Shown piece after piece: positions 1-12,700 of a DNA stretch of 64,000 nucleotides. Below the pieces are notes generated by a model. It had not been told where the DNA came from, searched no databases, and saw only the letters and a list, made by a program, of their open reading frames with translations. The translations under genes were made by a program, and so were the position numbers. Position 1 is the stretch's first letter; each line of letters starts with the position of its first letter. The stretch is from assembly GCA_035578175.1 (NCBI GenBank), contig JAQMRL010000002.1, positions 100,418,748-100,482,747 on the forward strand, read 5' to 3'. The stretch comes from Catonia carolina (taxonomy: Eukaryota > Arthropoda > Insecta > Hemiptera > Achilidae).

Positions 1-1690
1 CGGAATTACCAGAAAGAATTTTCCGATTTTTCTTTAAGATTGCTATAGTTTTTCTTTAATATTATTTATCAAAGTAAATCAATCGTTTTTCATTGATTAT
101 AATAATATTATAAACCATTTAGTTTAAAAAAAAAATTTTCTACAAAAATAATAAAAAAACTTAAAAATCAAAATTGAAAATTAATTTTCTTAGAGGATAG
201 TCTTTCCTTTTAGTATCTGTATGTTAAATAGATTTAGAATTTACCTACAGATTAACCCTGGATCTTTGGGTGAAATAACAATTAGATATATAAATAAGAA
301 GAACGAATTTCATAATTTAAAATTCGAGATATAAAAGCATGCAAGGGTTCTCATTAATTTCATTAAATAACTTTTAGTATTTAAAAAGAAAATGACGGCT
401 GAAATTAAATTGATCATGATGTACCAGGGAAAAGAGTATTTCTGTAGACATAAAATTTAATTTCAATTTCCCGAAATTATAACCATAATAGATTATGAAT
501 ATGCATTTAGGTTTTTTGCGGATTTTCACGATGGAATGCATAGAAAATTGATTCGGGCTATAAAAATTTGAGCTCGTTTTTTCAGTTCCATATTTTTAGT
601 AACGCAGTAAAAGGAAATTATACTTGGAGAGTAGCGTTGTGAAATATGTTTAGAGATAGATACAGGCGAGGGTTGAAAAAATGGAAAGGGTGAGGGAGTT
701 GGACCGTTAAAAAGTGGGGCTGAAATCCTTCCTATTTTAATGTAATACCCCAAAAAATATCGGTCTGTTAACTACCACCAGAAGCGAATTTCTTTTTTTT
801 AGCTTATTTAGTTATAAAATATATTTTCCTGTACACGTAATGTCTTCTATTTTATTGTATTAAATTTTACTTTGTCATAACCAACGGTAGTGCAAATATA
901 TTTTATTTTAAATAGGTTTCATTTTGTTTATTATTTTAAAAAATACATTTCCAAAAATGCACTGAATTTTTCATCAAATACTGCCACCTAATACAGTAAT
1001 ATTAATAAAATTTAATTTTTATATTTTTCAGGAAGATTTTAAACTCTGTTAGCATTTCACTTCTTTCTTCCAAATACAGCAAAAATTGGTTCTGCCAAAT
1101 GGGTTTCTTTTCGTTTTATTATAATTTATTAAAGTTTTTCTTGATTTTATTTCACTCTTTTTTAGCTTAACTGTCTAGTGTTCACACAGAACTTATTTAC
1201 TTTCTATTTCATCTTCCATTCTGTGTGTACACCGTCAATCAGATGGAAGGAAGTTGTTTTCAAGTAGGCTATTATGTAAAACTTGTTGGACGAGAAATTT
1301 CGTGTAATTGTCAATTTATAGTCAGCCATGAATGACATACTCTGCTGGGTGTTAAAATTTAAATTCACAAAGAAATTTATTTCAAGCAAAATCAGCAAAC
1401 AAGTAGGGTGGTTTTCAAAAATATAAAGCGTTCCAGACAATAAAATGAAGCTCAGAAATTTCCTTTAAAAATACATAGTGATTTACAGTAAGTCATATAA
1501 ACAGTAACTGTAATTATTTTGCCTAAGAAACGTTTTACTTCAGACCCTAATCAGGAAGGGGTAAAATAAAATGTTGTTAAGGAGGCTCAAACTTTCCTAT
1601 ATTACAAATCTGTACTTTTAGTAGACTATTCTACTTTAAACTAAAGTACATTAAAGTAAGCTGTGGTTTCAACAAATCCGTGTAACTATA
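1..1690. other. AT-rich non-coding DNA, no feature seen
   Basis: No open frame here resembles a known protein, and I see no RNA gene, inverted terminal repeat or tandem array. Short minus-strand open stretches at about 526-753 and 1204-1440 have low-complexity composition and no recognisable domain, so I leave them out. Confidence 0.6.
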
Positions 1691-1699
1691 CAACATAAG

Positions 1700-2035
1700 A
1701 TTTTTTTTATACCTAATGTGTGTACGTAGCAATCTGTTCAATTTAAAAATGATTTATTAAGCAACCCATTGACCTAAGAGAAGAGGATGATATGGATGAC
1801 ATGAAATGAGTACTCTTGTACAGATCAGGCTGACCATTCCTGAAAGAGAATAGTTAATTGAACCCCAACCATCAAAGTACACGGTAACCACTGTCTAGTA
1901 TTCAAAACCGCATAAAAATGTAGTAGACTATCTTTACTAAGATTGGTACCACGAACCTTGGTCTCCAAAATTCAACTGTTAAACAGCTGACTCGCGGCGC
2001 CGACTCTACCACTAAACCAACCCGGTGGGTTACAT
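1700..2035 (-). repeat. tRNA-derived SINE, family S2, copy 1
   Basis: About 340 bp matching a second copy at 39370-39715 over its whole length. Shared landmarks include a GTGTGTACGT(A/T)GCAATCTG end, the CCATTCCTGAAAGAG block, the GGTAACCA block and the AACAGCTGACT block. On the minus strand the 2030-1960 end carries a polymerase III-like head: an A-box-like stretch near TAGAGTCGGCGCC followed by a degenerate B-box region. Dispersed copies with the same boundaries support a transposed element. Assignment as a tRNA-derived SINE is inference from the box-like motifs. Confidence 0.65.
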
Positions 2036-2404
2036 AGGAACATAATAAACATTTTTTTTAAAAACTACATTTTTTTCTTACTAAAAACATCAAAAACTTT
2101 TATAGCATTTTTGTAAATTCTTAAAATGTTTATGTAAGCCCGAATCTACCCGTTAGAACTGCTTCAGATCCTAACCGAGAAATCGAAACCAGATCTTTCA
2201 TTTTCTAGTTCCATATTAAATCACGGATTTCACATGGGATATGGCATACGATCAGTCATTTTTTCTTTCTCATACAGATATTCTCGGAATCGGAATCGCT
2301 TAGTGTAAGGATTACTCAGCAAGTTTTACTCAGAAAGTGTTGTTAGCAAATGGAAAATAAGTTTCCTGATTACATACAAATCATGATTCGTATAATGCCC
2401 GAAA
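2036..2404. other. Non-coding DNA, no feature seen
   Basis: Unannotated AT-rich stretch between two SINE copies. No coding frame or repeat recognised. Confidence 0.5.
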
Positions 2405-2585
2405 AGCCTTAAATATTTTTTGCTTTATTTATTTAAAGTCACATCAACAGTTCAGTCTTTAGCAACTACGGTGGGATATGTAACAGTGAGTTTTAACTTG
2501 TGAAAATGTTCAGACCCTGGCCGGGAATAGAACCCGGGACCTCCACGTTATAGGCTAGCGCGCTACCACCAACGGAGACGGCCGA
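2405..2585 (-). repeat. tRNA-derived SINE, family S1 (minus copy)
   Basis: Read on the minus strand, it starts with a tRNA-like head (GTAGCGCGCTAGCC, the A-box position) and a B box GGGTTCTATTCCC. The family body CGGCCAGGGTCTG follows, then the shared tail with CCGTAGTTGCT and a final TTTAAATAAATAAA. It matches plus-strand copies near 18.75, 25.23, 39.75 and 51.62 kb. The anticodon-region structure is degraded and an A-rich 3' tail is present, so this is a SINE rather than a tRNA gene. Confidence 0.85.
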
Positions 2586-3440
2586 TTTAGATTTGTTCAA
2601 TCCAAGAATGAATACTATACTTGCTGAGAGGTTTCAAAGTTACCTGGGCCCGAAATCACAAAACATTTTACTTATTCACTTAAAATAGCGTATGTCAGTG
2701 AATAAATTCAAACCAGTGTTTACTTCCTGACTAATTTTATAAAAAGAAATCATAGGAAACAGCTTATCGAATAGTTCAGGACCTGTATCTGGGAATTTTA
2801 TTGTAACTATTATAATCGAAAATGTAATATAATGTTATGCTTTAATATTATTTTTGTACAAAATATTGTTAGGTTATGTATAAAATAATAATTTTCATTT
2901 TTTTAAATTGATTATGTACTTTATTTTAACCCTATTACAAAAATGAAATCAATATTTTCTTTTATACTTAACTTTATCATTTCAGCTTAAGTTTATATTT
3001 ACATTCAAAAAATGATTATAAAATAATTGCACGGCATTAAAAAATTAAATTCAAAGGATTTATAGTTATAATTAATTTTATCATAATAATTTTACAATTT
3101 TGTTTTAGTTTTTGTATTCTTTATATTAATACCAATATTTCATAAATTTTATTACGTAATGTTTTAATTAGCAGTGTTTTTATAAAATTATGTATAGGAT
3201 ACAGATTTATGTTATTTAATTTCATGTAATAGTATTGGCTGTAATTTTTGTAGCTTTTATTTTTTTTTATTCACAATCTGTTATTGTTAATAACAATTAG
3301 GAAATTTGAATAGAGCCGTGAAATTTTTCACTTGTATAGAAATTTGGTGCTGACAACGCTACAGCATCCACACTAATTCCATTGGAAAAGGTCTCTTAGG
3401 TATCGGCGCTTGAATCTTCTCCGCGGATCACCGAATATGT
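2586..3440. other. AT-rich non-coding DNA, no feature seen
   Basis: Very AT-rich, with long A and T runs around 2820-3270. No coding or structured element recognised. Confidence 0.5.
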
Positions 3441-3479
3441 GTGGCTAATACTTGTAGACCCACTGTATGTATTAATTTG

Positions 3480-3660
3480 TGTGTGTTTGACATTTATTGT
3501 GGAAAGAATTGTAAATATTATCGCAGTAAACGAATGGAACATCTTCAAAGAATGAAGGAGGATAGAATTCAAAACGGATCCAGGGTTACAGGCCTGAGGA
3601 AAAAAGAGCCTTGGAAAGACCTCTACATCACCGGAAGTGACTTATTATTTACAGATTACT
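3480..3660 (+). pseudogene. Possible relic of a non-LTR retrotransposon RT C-terminus
   Basis: A 74-codon open frame contains the stretch RMEHLQRMKEDRIQ, followed in shifted frames by a GY-RPEEKRA-like piece. This resembles the segment after the RT domain of RTE-like retrotransposons, where a WxxHLxRM motif precedes a basic GRPRKRW-type terminus. Element A at 29.7-30.9 kb has the equivalent HLNRMEPGRLP ... GRPRKRW. The relic is frame-broken, lacks the RT core and stops at an AC microsatellite that starts a fragment of repeat O. It could be chance, since the match is short. Confidence 0.4.
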
Positions 3661-3664
3661 TATA

Positions 3665-3699
3665 ACACACACACACACACACACGCACACACACACACC
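3665..3699. repeat. (AC)n microsatellite
   Basis: About 35 bp of AC dinucleotides with one G interruption. It forms the inner edge of the repeat O fragment. The equivalent position in the other copies (30995 and 56661) also carries an AC/GT run. Confidence 0.95.
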
Positions 3700-3831
3700 A
3701 ATCGCTAAAACCACGTTTTTTGGGTTCAGGGGGTCTAAAAACGTGTATACCGAGTGAAAACTCAATTTCGTAAAATCGACATGAAAACAATACTTTCCTT
3801 CCTATATATTCATATAGGCAAGAGAAAGTAA
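3667..3831 (-). repeat. Repeat O, partial copy O1
   Basis: Read on the minus strand this is the first ~165 bp of the repeat O family: TACTTTCTCTTGCC, the palindrome CCTATATGAATATAGG, GGAAAGTATTGTTTTCATG, TCGATTTTACGAAATTGAG, the GTTTTTAGA-CCCCCTGAACCC block, and the microsatellite. It is truncated there. Longer copies lie at 25590-31148 (split), 56527 and 58784. The element class is unknown. Confidence 0.85.
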
Positions 3832-3895
3832 TATTTACCGGGACTGACTTTATATCCTATACCTTACTATACTTCAAAGCAGGGGTCCTACAGAC

Positions 3896-4303
3896 TTACT
3901 CCGCATACCACCATTTACTCTCCTCAAAATTTCTTCCCTCCATTGCCCGCATCACACCACCCACCATGTTTTCCAAGGATTCCCTCTTTTCCTCCTCATC
4001 ACTGGACAATGATTTTCTGACTGGACATTCCAAAGCCACTTGAGACCACCTATATTCATTAATCCGCAGCACATGCCCGTACCAAATCAACTGCTTACTT
4101 TCTATTCTTCCCACCACATTTTCCTGGACATCCACCATTCCCCTCACTACTTTATTTCGTTCATGATCCAACCTGAAGACCTCACAAGCTCTTCGTACAA
4201 AATTCATCTCCAAAACTTTTAAACCCTTCTCATTCTGTCCACTTATCTCCCAGAATTCTAAAGCATAAGTAACAATCGGCTCCATTACCACCCTATAAAT
4301 CAT
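3896..4303 (-). pseudogene. RT C-terminal relic of a non-LTR retrotransposon
   Basis: A 135-codon minus-strand frame reads IYRVVMEPIVTYALEFWEIS near its start, then LKVLEMNFVRRACEVFRLDH, RNKVVRG, and IESKQLIWYGHVLRINEYRW. This order (RPVLTYASE-W, KLxxxExxxLRR, RNxxVR, RLxWxGHVxRM) is the hallmark of the post-RT region of RTE/CR1-like non-LTR retrotransposons; the comparison is from knowledge of the family, not a search. No RT catalytic core (YADD) lies upstream within the frame, and the C-terminus after residue ~100 is acidic and unusual. Decayed and 5'-truncated; not a host gene. Confidence 0.75.
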
Positions 4304-7300
4304 CTTTTTCGTTCTTTTGCTTATTGCCTACATCATGAAGAAGAATTGTAAAGGTTCTTTGCTACATGTGTGACATTTTATTATTGTACGTTGTACGTAA
4401 TTTTTTCTGAATTTCCTAAATTAGTTTAGTTTGTGATGGTTCAGATGAACTAAACAATTATACGTTGTAACTCCTAACAATTATTGTGCTAAAATTTAAT
4501 CTCATAAAAATTTGATGATAAAACAGTATATAACCCAAGACATAGTATAAAATAATTTTAAGGGGTGCATTCTAATAGATTCGAGTAATATTGGTTATTT
4601 TTTTGTCTTTAATTTTTATTACGGTATTGTACGTTGAGCTGCACAATTTCCGTATATGATATTTAAATGGGGGTGGGGAATTTCGCTTTAAGGAGAAGAG
4701 GTACCCAGTGGTACATTCTCCGTTTATAACTACGGTTATTATCCCTTATTTACACCAAGAGATCTCTGCTCCATTTTGCTTGAGACGTCACACAGGTGGG
4801 AAGAAGGTGTTTTGTAAATGTGTTTCTTTTAGTTTCGTCTGATAAAAGAAAACTCCATTATTTCGTTAGAGAGTTAATATTTTATTTATTTATTTAAAAT
4901 TTTAGAATTATTGATGAAAAATCAAAATAAATAAAAAAATTGCCGTAGGTATTTTATATAAAAGTGTACCGAATGACATGGTCAGATGACAACTTAAAGG
5001 GAACAAATACAAAAATCTAAACGGTACATTGTTTATTTATTTTTTCCATTGTAAATCCAGTTATATTATTTGCTAGGTTGGCAATATGTGTCTACCAACA
5101 GTGAGAGTGCACTCTATTCAACTTTGAATATGGTAATCAAAGAGTTTGTGTGCTCGTGTTTTGAAATGTGAACATTTAACATGACAGTGTACAAAGCGTG
5201 CAGATGCATGATTCGCTTTGCTTCCTTTAATAAACAATAAAGCACATCGATAATCAAAGTCAAGTAAAAATTCAAACCAAAAATAAATCAAGGCCTTTTC
5301 AATAAATCCATACTAATCTACATTGAACATAACATTCTACAAAAATGTATACCTCTCCAAAAGCACTGACATATTTCATAAATTAATTAAATCCTTTGTT
5401 TACATCTTTTGAAAAAATGGATTAAAAACCCTTTTTGGAAAAAATAATTTTGATTTCAAAAAAAATACCTTAAATTGTTTGGATTGAGGAAAATTGTGCT
5501 TTAATCCCCTCCGTTTCTGACCAGAGCGAAGCTTACATTGAAAGGAAGTTAAAATGCAGTGAATTTTCAAGTTCAGGCTGGTGCTTGAAACCTTTTGCAC
5601 GTTCCAGCACAATTTTATTATTGGCGAATCTACTGTATTAGGTACAGGTTGTATTGTTAATAAAATGTTTAAATAAACTTTAAATGAATGTACATATCAC
5701 AAAACTATTACTGCATCTAAATATTTAGTTAAGGGGTGTTAACTGAGGTTGCTATCGAAAACGGATAATTTTAAATGAACACTTAATTTACCAAAAGAAT
5801 CTAGTTAGTTTTTCTGATGATATTTATGTTACGTACTTGCCCCCTCCCATACTGAGTAACCTGTTTTCTAAAAATAATATAAGTATATGAAATATCAAAA
5901 AGTTGGAGAAATTACAAAAATGATTTTCAGGCTTTGATATGTTGTACGTAAAGATATCGAGTGGTTCTATATTAACATAAATGTAACAACCGATTAACTT
6001 ATCAATAATTTGCTACCTCAAGAGGCATAAGTTGCAAGTGATATTGCATGCCTTTTGTATGACCTACTACCAACTGAATGGCCAAGCATACAGGTAACTT
6101 TTTATTACATAAAAAGCGGTTATGTTATTACGACAGTTAAGAGATATGAGTTTTATCACAGTTGAAATTGACAATAAATTGAGATTTTTCAGTGGATTAG
6201 GCAACCTTGCAACTTTGTCCAGGAGCTATTTTTAGTTCGTTTAGTAGTGAAAAAGTCACGAAGTTATCATATTAAAAAGTGTAAAAAGGTTCAGAAAATA
6301 TGATTTGATACCCCTTTCAGGTGGATTTTCTACTTCGTAAGAACATATGGGATTTTATTTAAGTCTAACACACTGCACGGAACTTTTGGATTTTTAAACA
6401 GTGACTGGATTTTTGTCCAGAGCTGAAAGAATTTCGGTTTTCTAAAATCAATTCATGTAAATGAATCCTATTCATAGTTACTTAACGATAATCTGTCAGG
6501 GTATGTTTCAAATAGAATCCAGAAATAAGAGTACTACTAAAGTATTTTTAATTGGTTTTTTCATTATAAGTACATTAAGTATATAAATGCAATGTAATAC
6601 TTTATGGGTTTTATGCAACGAAGTGTTATTAGAACGGAACTTGAAGCTGAAAGTTGATCACATTATACACAAAGCATTTCTTCAAAACATTTTTAAACTC
6701 TTACAAAATTAAACGAGAGCTAAAAGAGGTATGTTGAAAACTTATCGTCGACAATAGAAATTGAATCCAATTCCGGTTGGAACAGTTAAAAACAAGGAAT
6801 CGCGTATGCTCTCTGAAGTACGAATGCTGTTGAAGGGTCAATAAATAAAGAATTTGTAACAAGTAATAAAATAATACATGTCTTATTTGAATCTAATTAA
6901 TTAAAGACAAATTTTAAAATATACTTTTGATTCCGCCCTCCTTCTTTTCTCGGCGTTTGGGTTTTTGATGGGAAAGTAATTTTATGACCATCAATCTTAT
7001 TAGATATATCATTAATGAAAAGCTCTGTTGCCTTCCAGCAATTTTAGTATCTTTACGAAATATAAAATTTGAAATATTTTACCTGTGTAATAAAGCACAT
7101 TAGATTCATGTTTCGAAGAAGGAATCGGAACCTGAAACCTTCTACTTCGAAATTCTTTACAAAATACATCAGTTAACTTCCTTAAGATATAAATTTGCTT
7201 ACATATACATTATTTTACATGTAGTAAAACATTTACATATTCTGCTTACACAGTAGTATTACAGACCTTGAAAAAAAACGAATAAAATTTTAAATCTGTC

Positions 7301-8534
7301 GTCCTTGTCTTTTACAAAGGAAAGGAAGGTGATTGACCGAAAGGTTGTAGTATTCGTATATAAACATTTTCCCCCTTTATTGAAGAAATATTTTCTTCTT
7401 ATACATGATATAAGGGAGCGCTGTGTTCTATAATATGTTAAAAGCAAAAGAAAAGATGTCGTTGCAAAGCACAGCTCCTTTTCTCTATTGAATAACTTTA
7501 GCTTACAACATATATTATTTACATTTATACTTATTTATTTAATATATCTACGTAAATAAAAAAACAAATTAAATGTAACGTGCATTAAGTACACATTCAA
7601 CATACATTCCTATTAGATTTTCATTTTCATTATAATATGTAATTCTGACCATAAATATAGGAATAATATAAAAATAATTTTATTTCCTACATTTTTATGT
7701 TTTAATAGCCTAAAAAATTAATGTATTATCTATCACTTCTTTCGAATATATACGTACGAGATGAGAAATTACCCCATCAAACTGTGGTTTCCCATATTAT
7801 AGGATATGTCAATTATGCACCTCAGTTTTAAACACCAGTTCTCCCAGAACCAAAATATCACCTTGTGAGCTCAGAGATTTGAAGAAGTAATCATTTTTTC
7901 TTACTGACGCTAACGAATCTAAATTTATTTTTGTAATTCCCCTTTAACTTCATATTTCAAAAATATGTATCATTTCAAAGAAAAACTTAGTGCAGTTTTG
8001 AGTTCAAGTTACAGAAATATCTGAAAAAGTTTCTTTGTACTCCTGTGCAAAGGAATCAAATGCCTATATATTTTTGGATTTGTTTCCAGAAGTTTACCCG
8101 TTAATGTAGCCTGGATAATTAATTCTTGGGCATTTTTACTAACGTCCAGTACTTTAAAATTTTTATACAAATATTAAAAAGGACAGAGTGAGTAGTTGTG
8201 TTAATTACTAGCCAAATAAGCTTTTGTAGTTTCTACAGATTCTGTAAGTTATATTGGAAAGTACCATCTCATCGCCAAATTCCGTAACTGATTACTGATT
8301 CGATAGTGAAAAAAAATGTTAGATATTTTAACGTTTTTTGATCACGTACTTCTTGAAAATAAGGATTAGTATCCTGATTCTTCGGCAAATATCTTGCACG
8401 TCCCAACGAAGTAAACAGCCAATTTTTAATCAAAATATTTAATGGACTACTCCTGAATAATTTTACAGGCTCAAATTTTTGGAATCAAGGTATTTATGAA
8501 CACTTAGATTTTGGAACGTAGGCCGTTCCCGAGT
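4304..8534. other. AT-rich non-coding DNA, no feature seen
   Basis: Over 4 kb without a recognisable gene, SINE or terminal inverted repeat. Short open frames (for example 5400-5612 and 7259-7447 minus) have low-complexity translations and no known domain. Confidence 0.5.
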
Positions 8535-8556
8535 GGTTTATATATATATATAAACC
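8535..8556. repeat. 22-bp perfect TA-rich palindrome
   Basis: GGTTTA, ten bases of alternating TA, then TAAACC. The sequence is its own reverse complement. A second ATATATAAACC follows directly. Probably microsatellite-derived. Confidence 0.8.
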
Positions 8557-8575
8557 ATAGATATATAAACCAATA

Positions 8576-8606
8576 GATAAAATGCAGTACCTAAGTAATT
8601 ATATAG

Positions 8607-8633
<27 letters not shown>
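8576..8633. repeat. 40-bp direct repeat (copy 1) running into a (TA)n microsatellite
   Basis: Positions 8576-8615 are repeated exactly at 8938-8977. This copy continues into a (TA)n run (8607-8633), while the second copy leaves it after a few units. Confidence 0.9.
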
Positions 8634-8637
<4 letters not shown>

Positions 8638-8937
8638 ACTTTAAGATTGTCATTAAGATCAGTTACTTGAAAAAGTGTTTAGCCTACCAACTAATTTCCT
8701 AAATACGAAATACTTCTAATGCTCATTAAAATTAAGTGAAGTAAAAGCTTAAACAAAATTTTTCATTGGAATAAATTATCTACTTCAGCTAATTATTTTT
8801 GGGGCTAAATGTCTAATGCCGAAATACCCTCAAGATTTCATTATGGAACCTCAACACACAAGCTTCGAAATAATTAGAGGAAATTTATTCTTTTTAAAAA
8901 AATCTTATGTAAAATTACCTTCTTTTGCAGAGTAGTC

Positions 8938-8977
8938 GATAAAATGCAGTACCTAAGTAATTATATAGTATATATAT
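8938..8977. repeat. 40-bp direct repeat (copy 2)
   Basis: Exact match to 8576-8615, beginning GATAAAATGCAGTACCTAAG and ending in a short TA run. The spacing is 362 bp. Consistent with a local duplication or with target-site-like flanks of an inserted or replaced segment; the intervening 320 bp shows no element I recognise. Confidence 0.9.
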
Positions 8978-9558
8978 TTCTTAGTTGATTTCAAAAATAT
9001 GCATTTTACTCAATATAACCGTCGCACTTGATTTTACAGCGGGTATTTAATTTCATATGCTACAAAATTACCAGAACTTAGTCCGTAGTCTTAGTAGCCT
9101 ACGAGTAAAATGTTAAACGACAGAATGAAAGTCACGATTGTGAGAAGCACGCGATTGTTTAATATGGAAAGTACTTCCCATTAGTTTCATATTTTATAAA
9201 ACTCAAAATATTATTGTTTTCATTTATTAAAATTTTATGCTAAAAATATACTGCCTTAGGCCTATCTAGTATCCTTCAGTAACGTTTTCCCAGATATTCA
9301 ACGAAAACTAAACTGCATTGAAATTTTAGCCGAGTTTTATGCTGTAAATTACTGTAGTAAACTACGATGTATTTTCCTAAAAGTTGGAGAAAGTCTTCAT
9401 AAAAAAAAATTAAATGTTAGACATTTGCTATTTTAAGTTACAGTAGGCTATTATATAAAAACAAAAATAGAATGGATAATGATACGGTTAATAGAAACAA
9501 AAACGTTTCTGTAGCAGGAGAAAATTATACTTGAAATGTTTAGTAAAGTGTTAAGTTA
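8978..9558. other. Non-coding DNA, no feature seen
   Basis: AT-rich sequence leading into the RT relic at 9564. No gene or repeat recognised. Confidence 0.5.
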
Positions 9559-9563
9559 GGAGT

Positions 9564-9721
9564 GTACTACTTTACGGATGTAAAACATGGACGTTAAGGG
9601 GAAAGCAAACAAAATGGCTAGAGGCTTTTAAAACGGAGGTATGAAGTACAGAAACGATTAGAAAAAATCAAATATACCCACGGAGTAAGAAATGTAGAAG
9701 TATTAAGAAGAGAAATTTTAT
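9564..9721 (+). pseudogene. RT C-terminal relic (LLYGCKTWTL block)
   Basis: From 9564 one frame reads VLLYGCKTWTLRGKQTKWLE then AFKTEV and a stop. A neighbouring frame continues RLEKIKYTHGVRNVEVLRRE. Together they match the order seen after the RT domain of RTE/CR1-like elements: LLYGxExW, KxxxxLExFxxxxLRR, IxWxDRVRNEEVLRR. One frameshift and a stop show decay. No catalytic RT motifs are upstream. The family assignment is from recognised motif order only. Confidence 0.7.
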
Positions 9722-12700
9722 AACATCCATTTGACGAGGAAAGCTAAATAAATGTTGTGACTCAATATGAATGGAGAAGGTTAAATAAAACTGTGTTAGA
9801 AGGACCTGTGAAGGAAAATGAAAAGAAGTAAATAATAAAGTAAAAGGTAAAGGTAAAGGAAAAGAGAACGTCAAAGAATATAATTATTATATAAGTAAAA
9901 CCTAGTTTAAAAGGAGGTGTGAGCTGTCGAGACTTTAAAACATTGTAGGAAAACACAAAAAGTCGGGTCCTGCTTAAGGGCACGTAACCTCATCCTGATA
10001 AGTTACAGTATAAAATTCTTATTTTATCAGCATCATTCTAAACCTATTCTTCAGAATACAGATTTAGTTATTGTACTATTATATCTAAAGCATTGTTAAT
10101 TTTTAATTCAATTTTAGAATAATCTAATTAGTCAGTTAATTGGTAGGGCGTCGCGAACATATTTCGTAATATCGGTTGTGCGAAAGACTTAGTGTAGAGA
10201 CCACCTTACGGACAAATATGAACAAATAGCACTGAGTGTCCGTGTTCAAATTAAGGCAAAAGAATAAGCAAGGATGGTAGTGACAAGCAACGAACTGTGT
10301 TGGTAGTTGTTAATAGTATAAAATAACCGACAAGTAGAATATGTAAAACAGGTTCCAATAATACCGACATCGTACTCTAAAACATCTCGGTTTATAATGG
10401 GCAAATATATAGGATATTAATGTTAAATATTTTTATTTATTTACTTTTTTTTAGTCTAACAAATTGGCCTATTGAGGGGTTTTAATTTATACATATGGTG
10501 TATACATTCTTTTCTCAAACCAATCTTCAATAACAGGTTGTAACTTTTAAAAAAATACTTTTGGAAAGGAGACAGAACTGCTCACTAAATATTTCCCAGT
10601 AAGCACATATAAGTCATTTTACTGGATAAAAATGTTTAAGAGAAACAGGTTAAATTTTATATGAATAACAACTTAAGTGCTTAAGGCAATCGGCAAGATA
10701 AGGTTTTACGTTACCTATTCAAAAATCAAGAAAAACTGGAAAAATTGCTAGGTAAAATTTAACTCCTTAACCTCTAGATCAATCTGAAACTTTCTTTAAT
10801 CGATAATTATGCTAGGGGACTGTTTTTATTTTAAATTTGAATAATAAGCAATGTATTCTAATATTTACACGGTCTTATGGTGGACGTTCGAATGGAAGGT
10901 AAGAAGAATAATCACCTTTTACGTTTTTCGTAGCTGTCGAACTAGAAAGTTAAGTTTGTAATTTCATCTGTATGAGGCACGAAAAAGACAGAGAAGAAAA
11001 ATTCAAAGTTTTGAAATTTTAACATATATTTTAGAAAAACATTTCCATGTATATTTTTTAAGTATTTGATGTATCCTTGACCTCTGACATGATTAGATAT
11101 TTAGATCCTTGAATGGCTGTAGCGTTCCTTTGTTTTCGTAAGTTCTTTGTTGTCCGTTATTTGTTATGTCCAGTCGATAACATGAATGCTTTAGTCGATA
11201 GAAAAAAAAGAAGTAAACGTGTAAACGACAGTTTTCAGTTTTCTTTGAAAGTTTTTGAACTGGAGCGGGACTCTTTGGTAAATGTCATAAAAGGAAAGAG
11301 AGTAAATGTAATTTTGTAAGCTTGAACATACTTATATATTAATGAAAAATTTTAAACTTATAAACGTTAAGCAATTTTGAAACATTAAATACAGGCAGCA
11401 TTTTAATACTAATCAAATAGAGAAAATAGTATATTGTACAACATTAACGAAGTAAGAGAACTTATCTATCATCTTTGTTAATTCATGGTAAGTGTATAAA
11501 GAGTTTACTAACTCTTTCTGTCTTTGTTGGCTCACTAACCAATTATTTTAGAATTTATATTAACTCTCGTTAGTCATAATAATAATTTTTACCTCAATTT
11601 AAATGTTGTTGTATTTTTATAGATTTTTTTGCTGTCAGGAAATTATCACCCGCCAGTTAATATTTTTACAAAGACTAAAATTTAATCGTAATTTCAAACT
11701 GATACAATGAAAATCTCTAACATTAGAAAGATTTGTTTATAAGAAAATGAGCTGTGCTTAATTCATGCCTACGCTGTCATAGAAAAGAACAGTATTATAC
11801 AAAAATTGTAGAACTTTTGACTTAATTTCATCTGGGAATAAGTTTGTCAAAATACATTAAAGGGAATGATTTTCACAAAAATATTCCAATCAAAATTTTG
11901 GAAACCCCAACAGTCTAGAGAAAGTTTAATATAGAACGTTCCCTTTTTCCTAATTCTTTTTAAAGAAAACTATAAAATAAGTTTAAATTACTGGCAATTT
12001 TCCGGTATATCGAGAAAATTGGTAATTGCAAAGAACTATTCTTTTACCATCATTGGAGGGGAGAAAGCAGTATTCAAGGCATGGTTGATCTGACACTTTT
12101 TACTAAAGACGTTAAACAGGTATAGCCATTTTGAAAAATAAACGTTTCAAACAGTGGAAGTTTTTAGTTTTCATATTTTTCGAATATTTATTCAAATAAT
12201 GTACATTTCCCATTTATAGAGTATTATATAAAGAATATGTTGTGTTTAAAAACAAATAAATTGTAGTTACTCACTAAGGATTCCTAGTTATTATTTTAGG
12301 GCATTACTGGATATAACACAATAGGACCATGATCACTTAAGTGTTTACAAGGTCTAACTCAAAAAATAGAAACTTATTGGAATGTAAGATTAACCTTCCG
12401 GTAATTTCATGGGTTATTTTTGGTGTAACTTGATTATCGAGCGTGTTATCTTTTCCAAAAAAAGTATGCCAAAGTGCTCACTCTTATCCACTAACTATAG
12501 TAAAACTAAATGTACGAAACAATTTGGTTTATTATAATATATTGGTAAAAAAACTTTGTATGGTATGAGAATATCCAATGAATGGCAGCGAACAGATGGC
12601 CGCAAAGAGTGTTACTTTTCCATCCAGTGGCCACTCTCTGAAAATATGGGTACAGGAGATCTAAGACGGTATGGTAGCAACGATTCTCAGGGAGAATTAC

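Noticed and set aside
3896..4303. Host gene of 135 residues
   Set aside because: Motif order is that of a retrotransposon C-terminus, so it is annotated as a relic.
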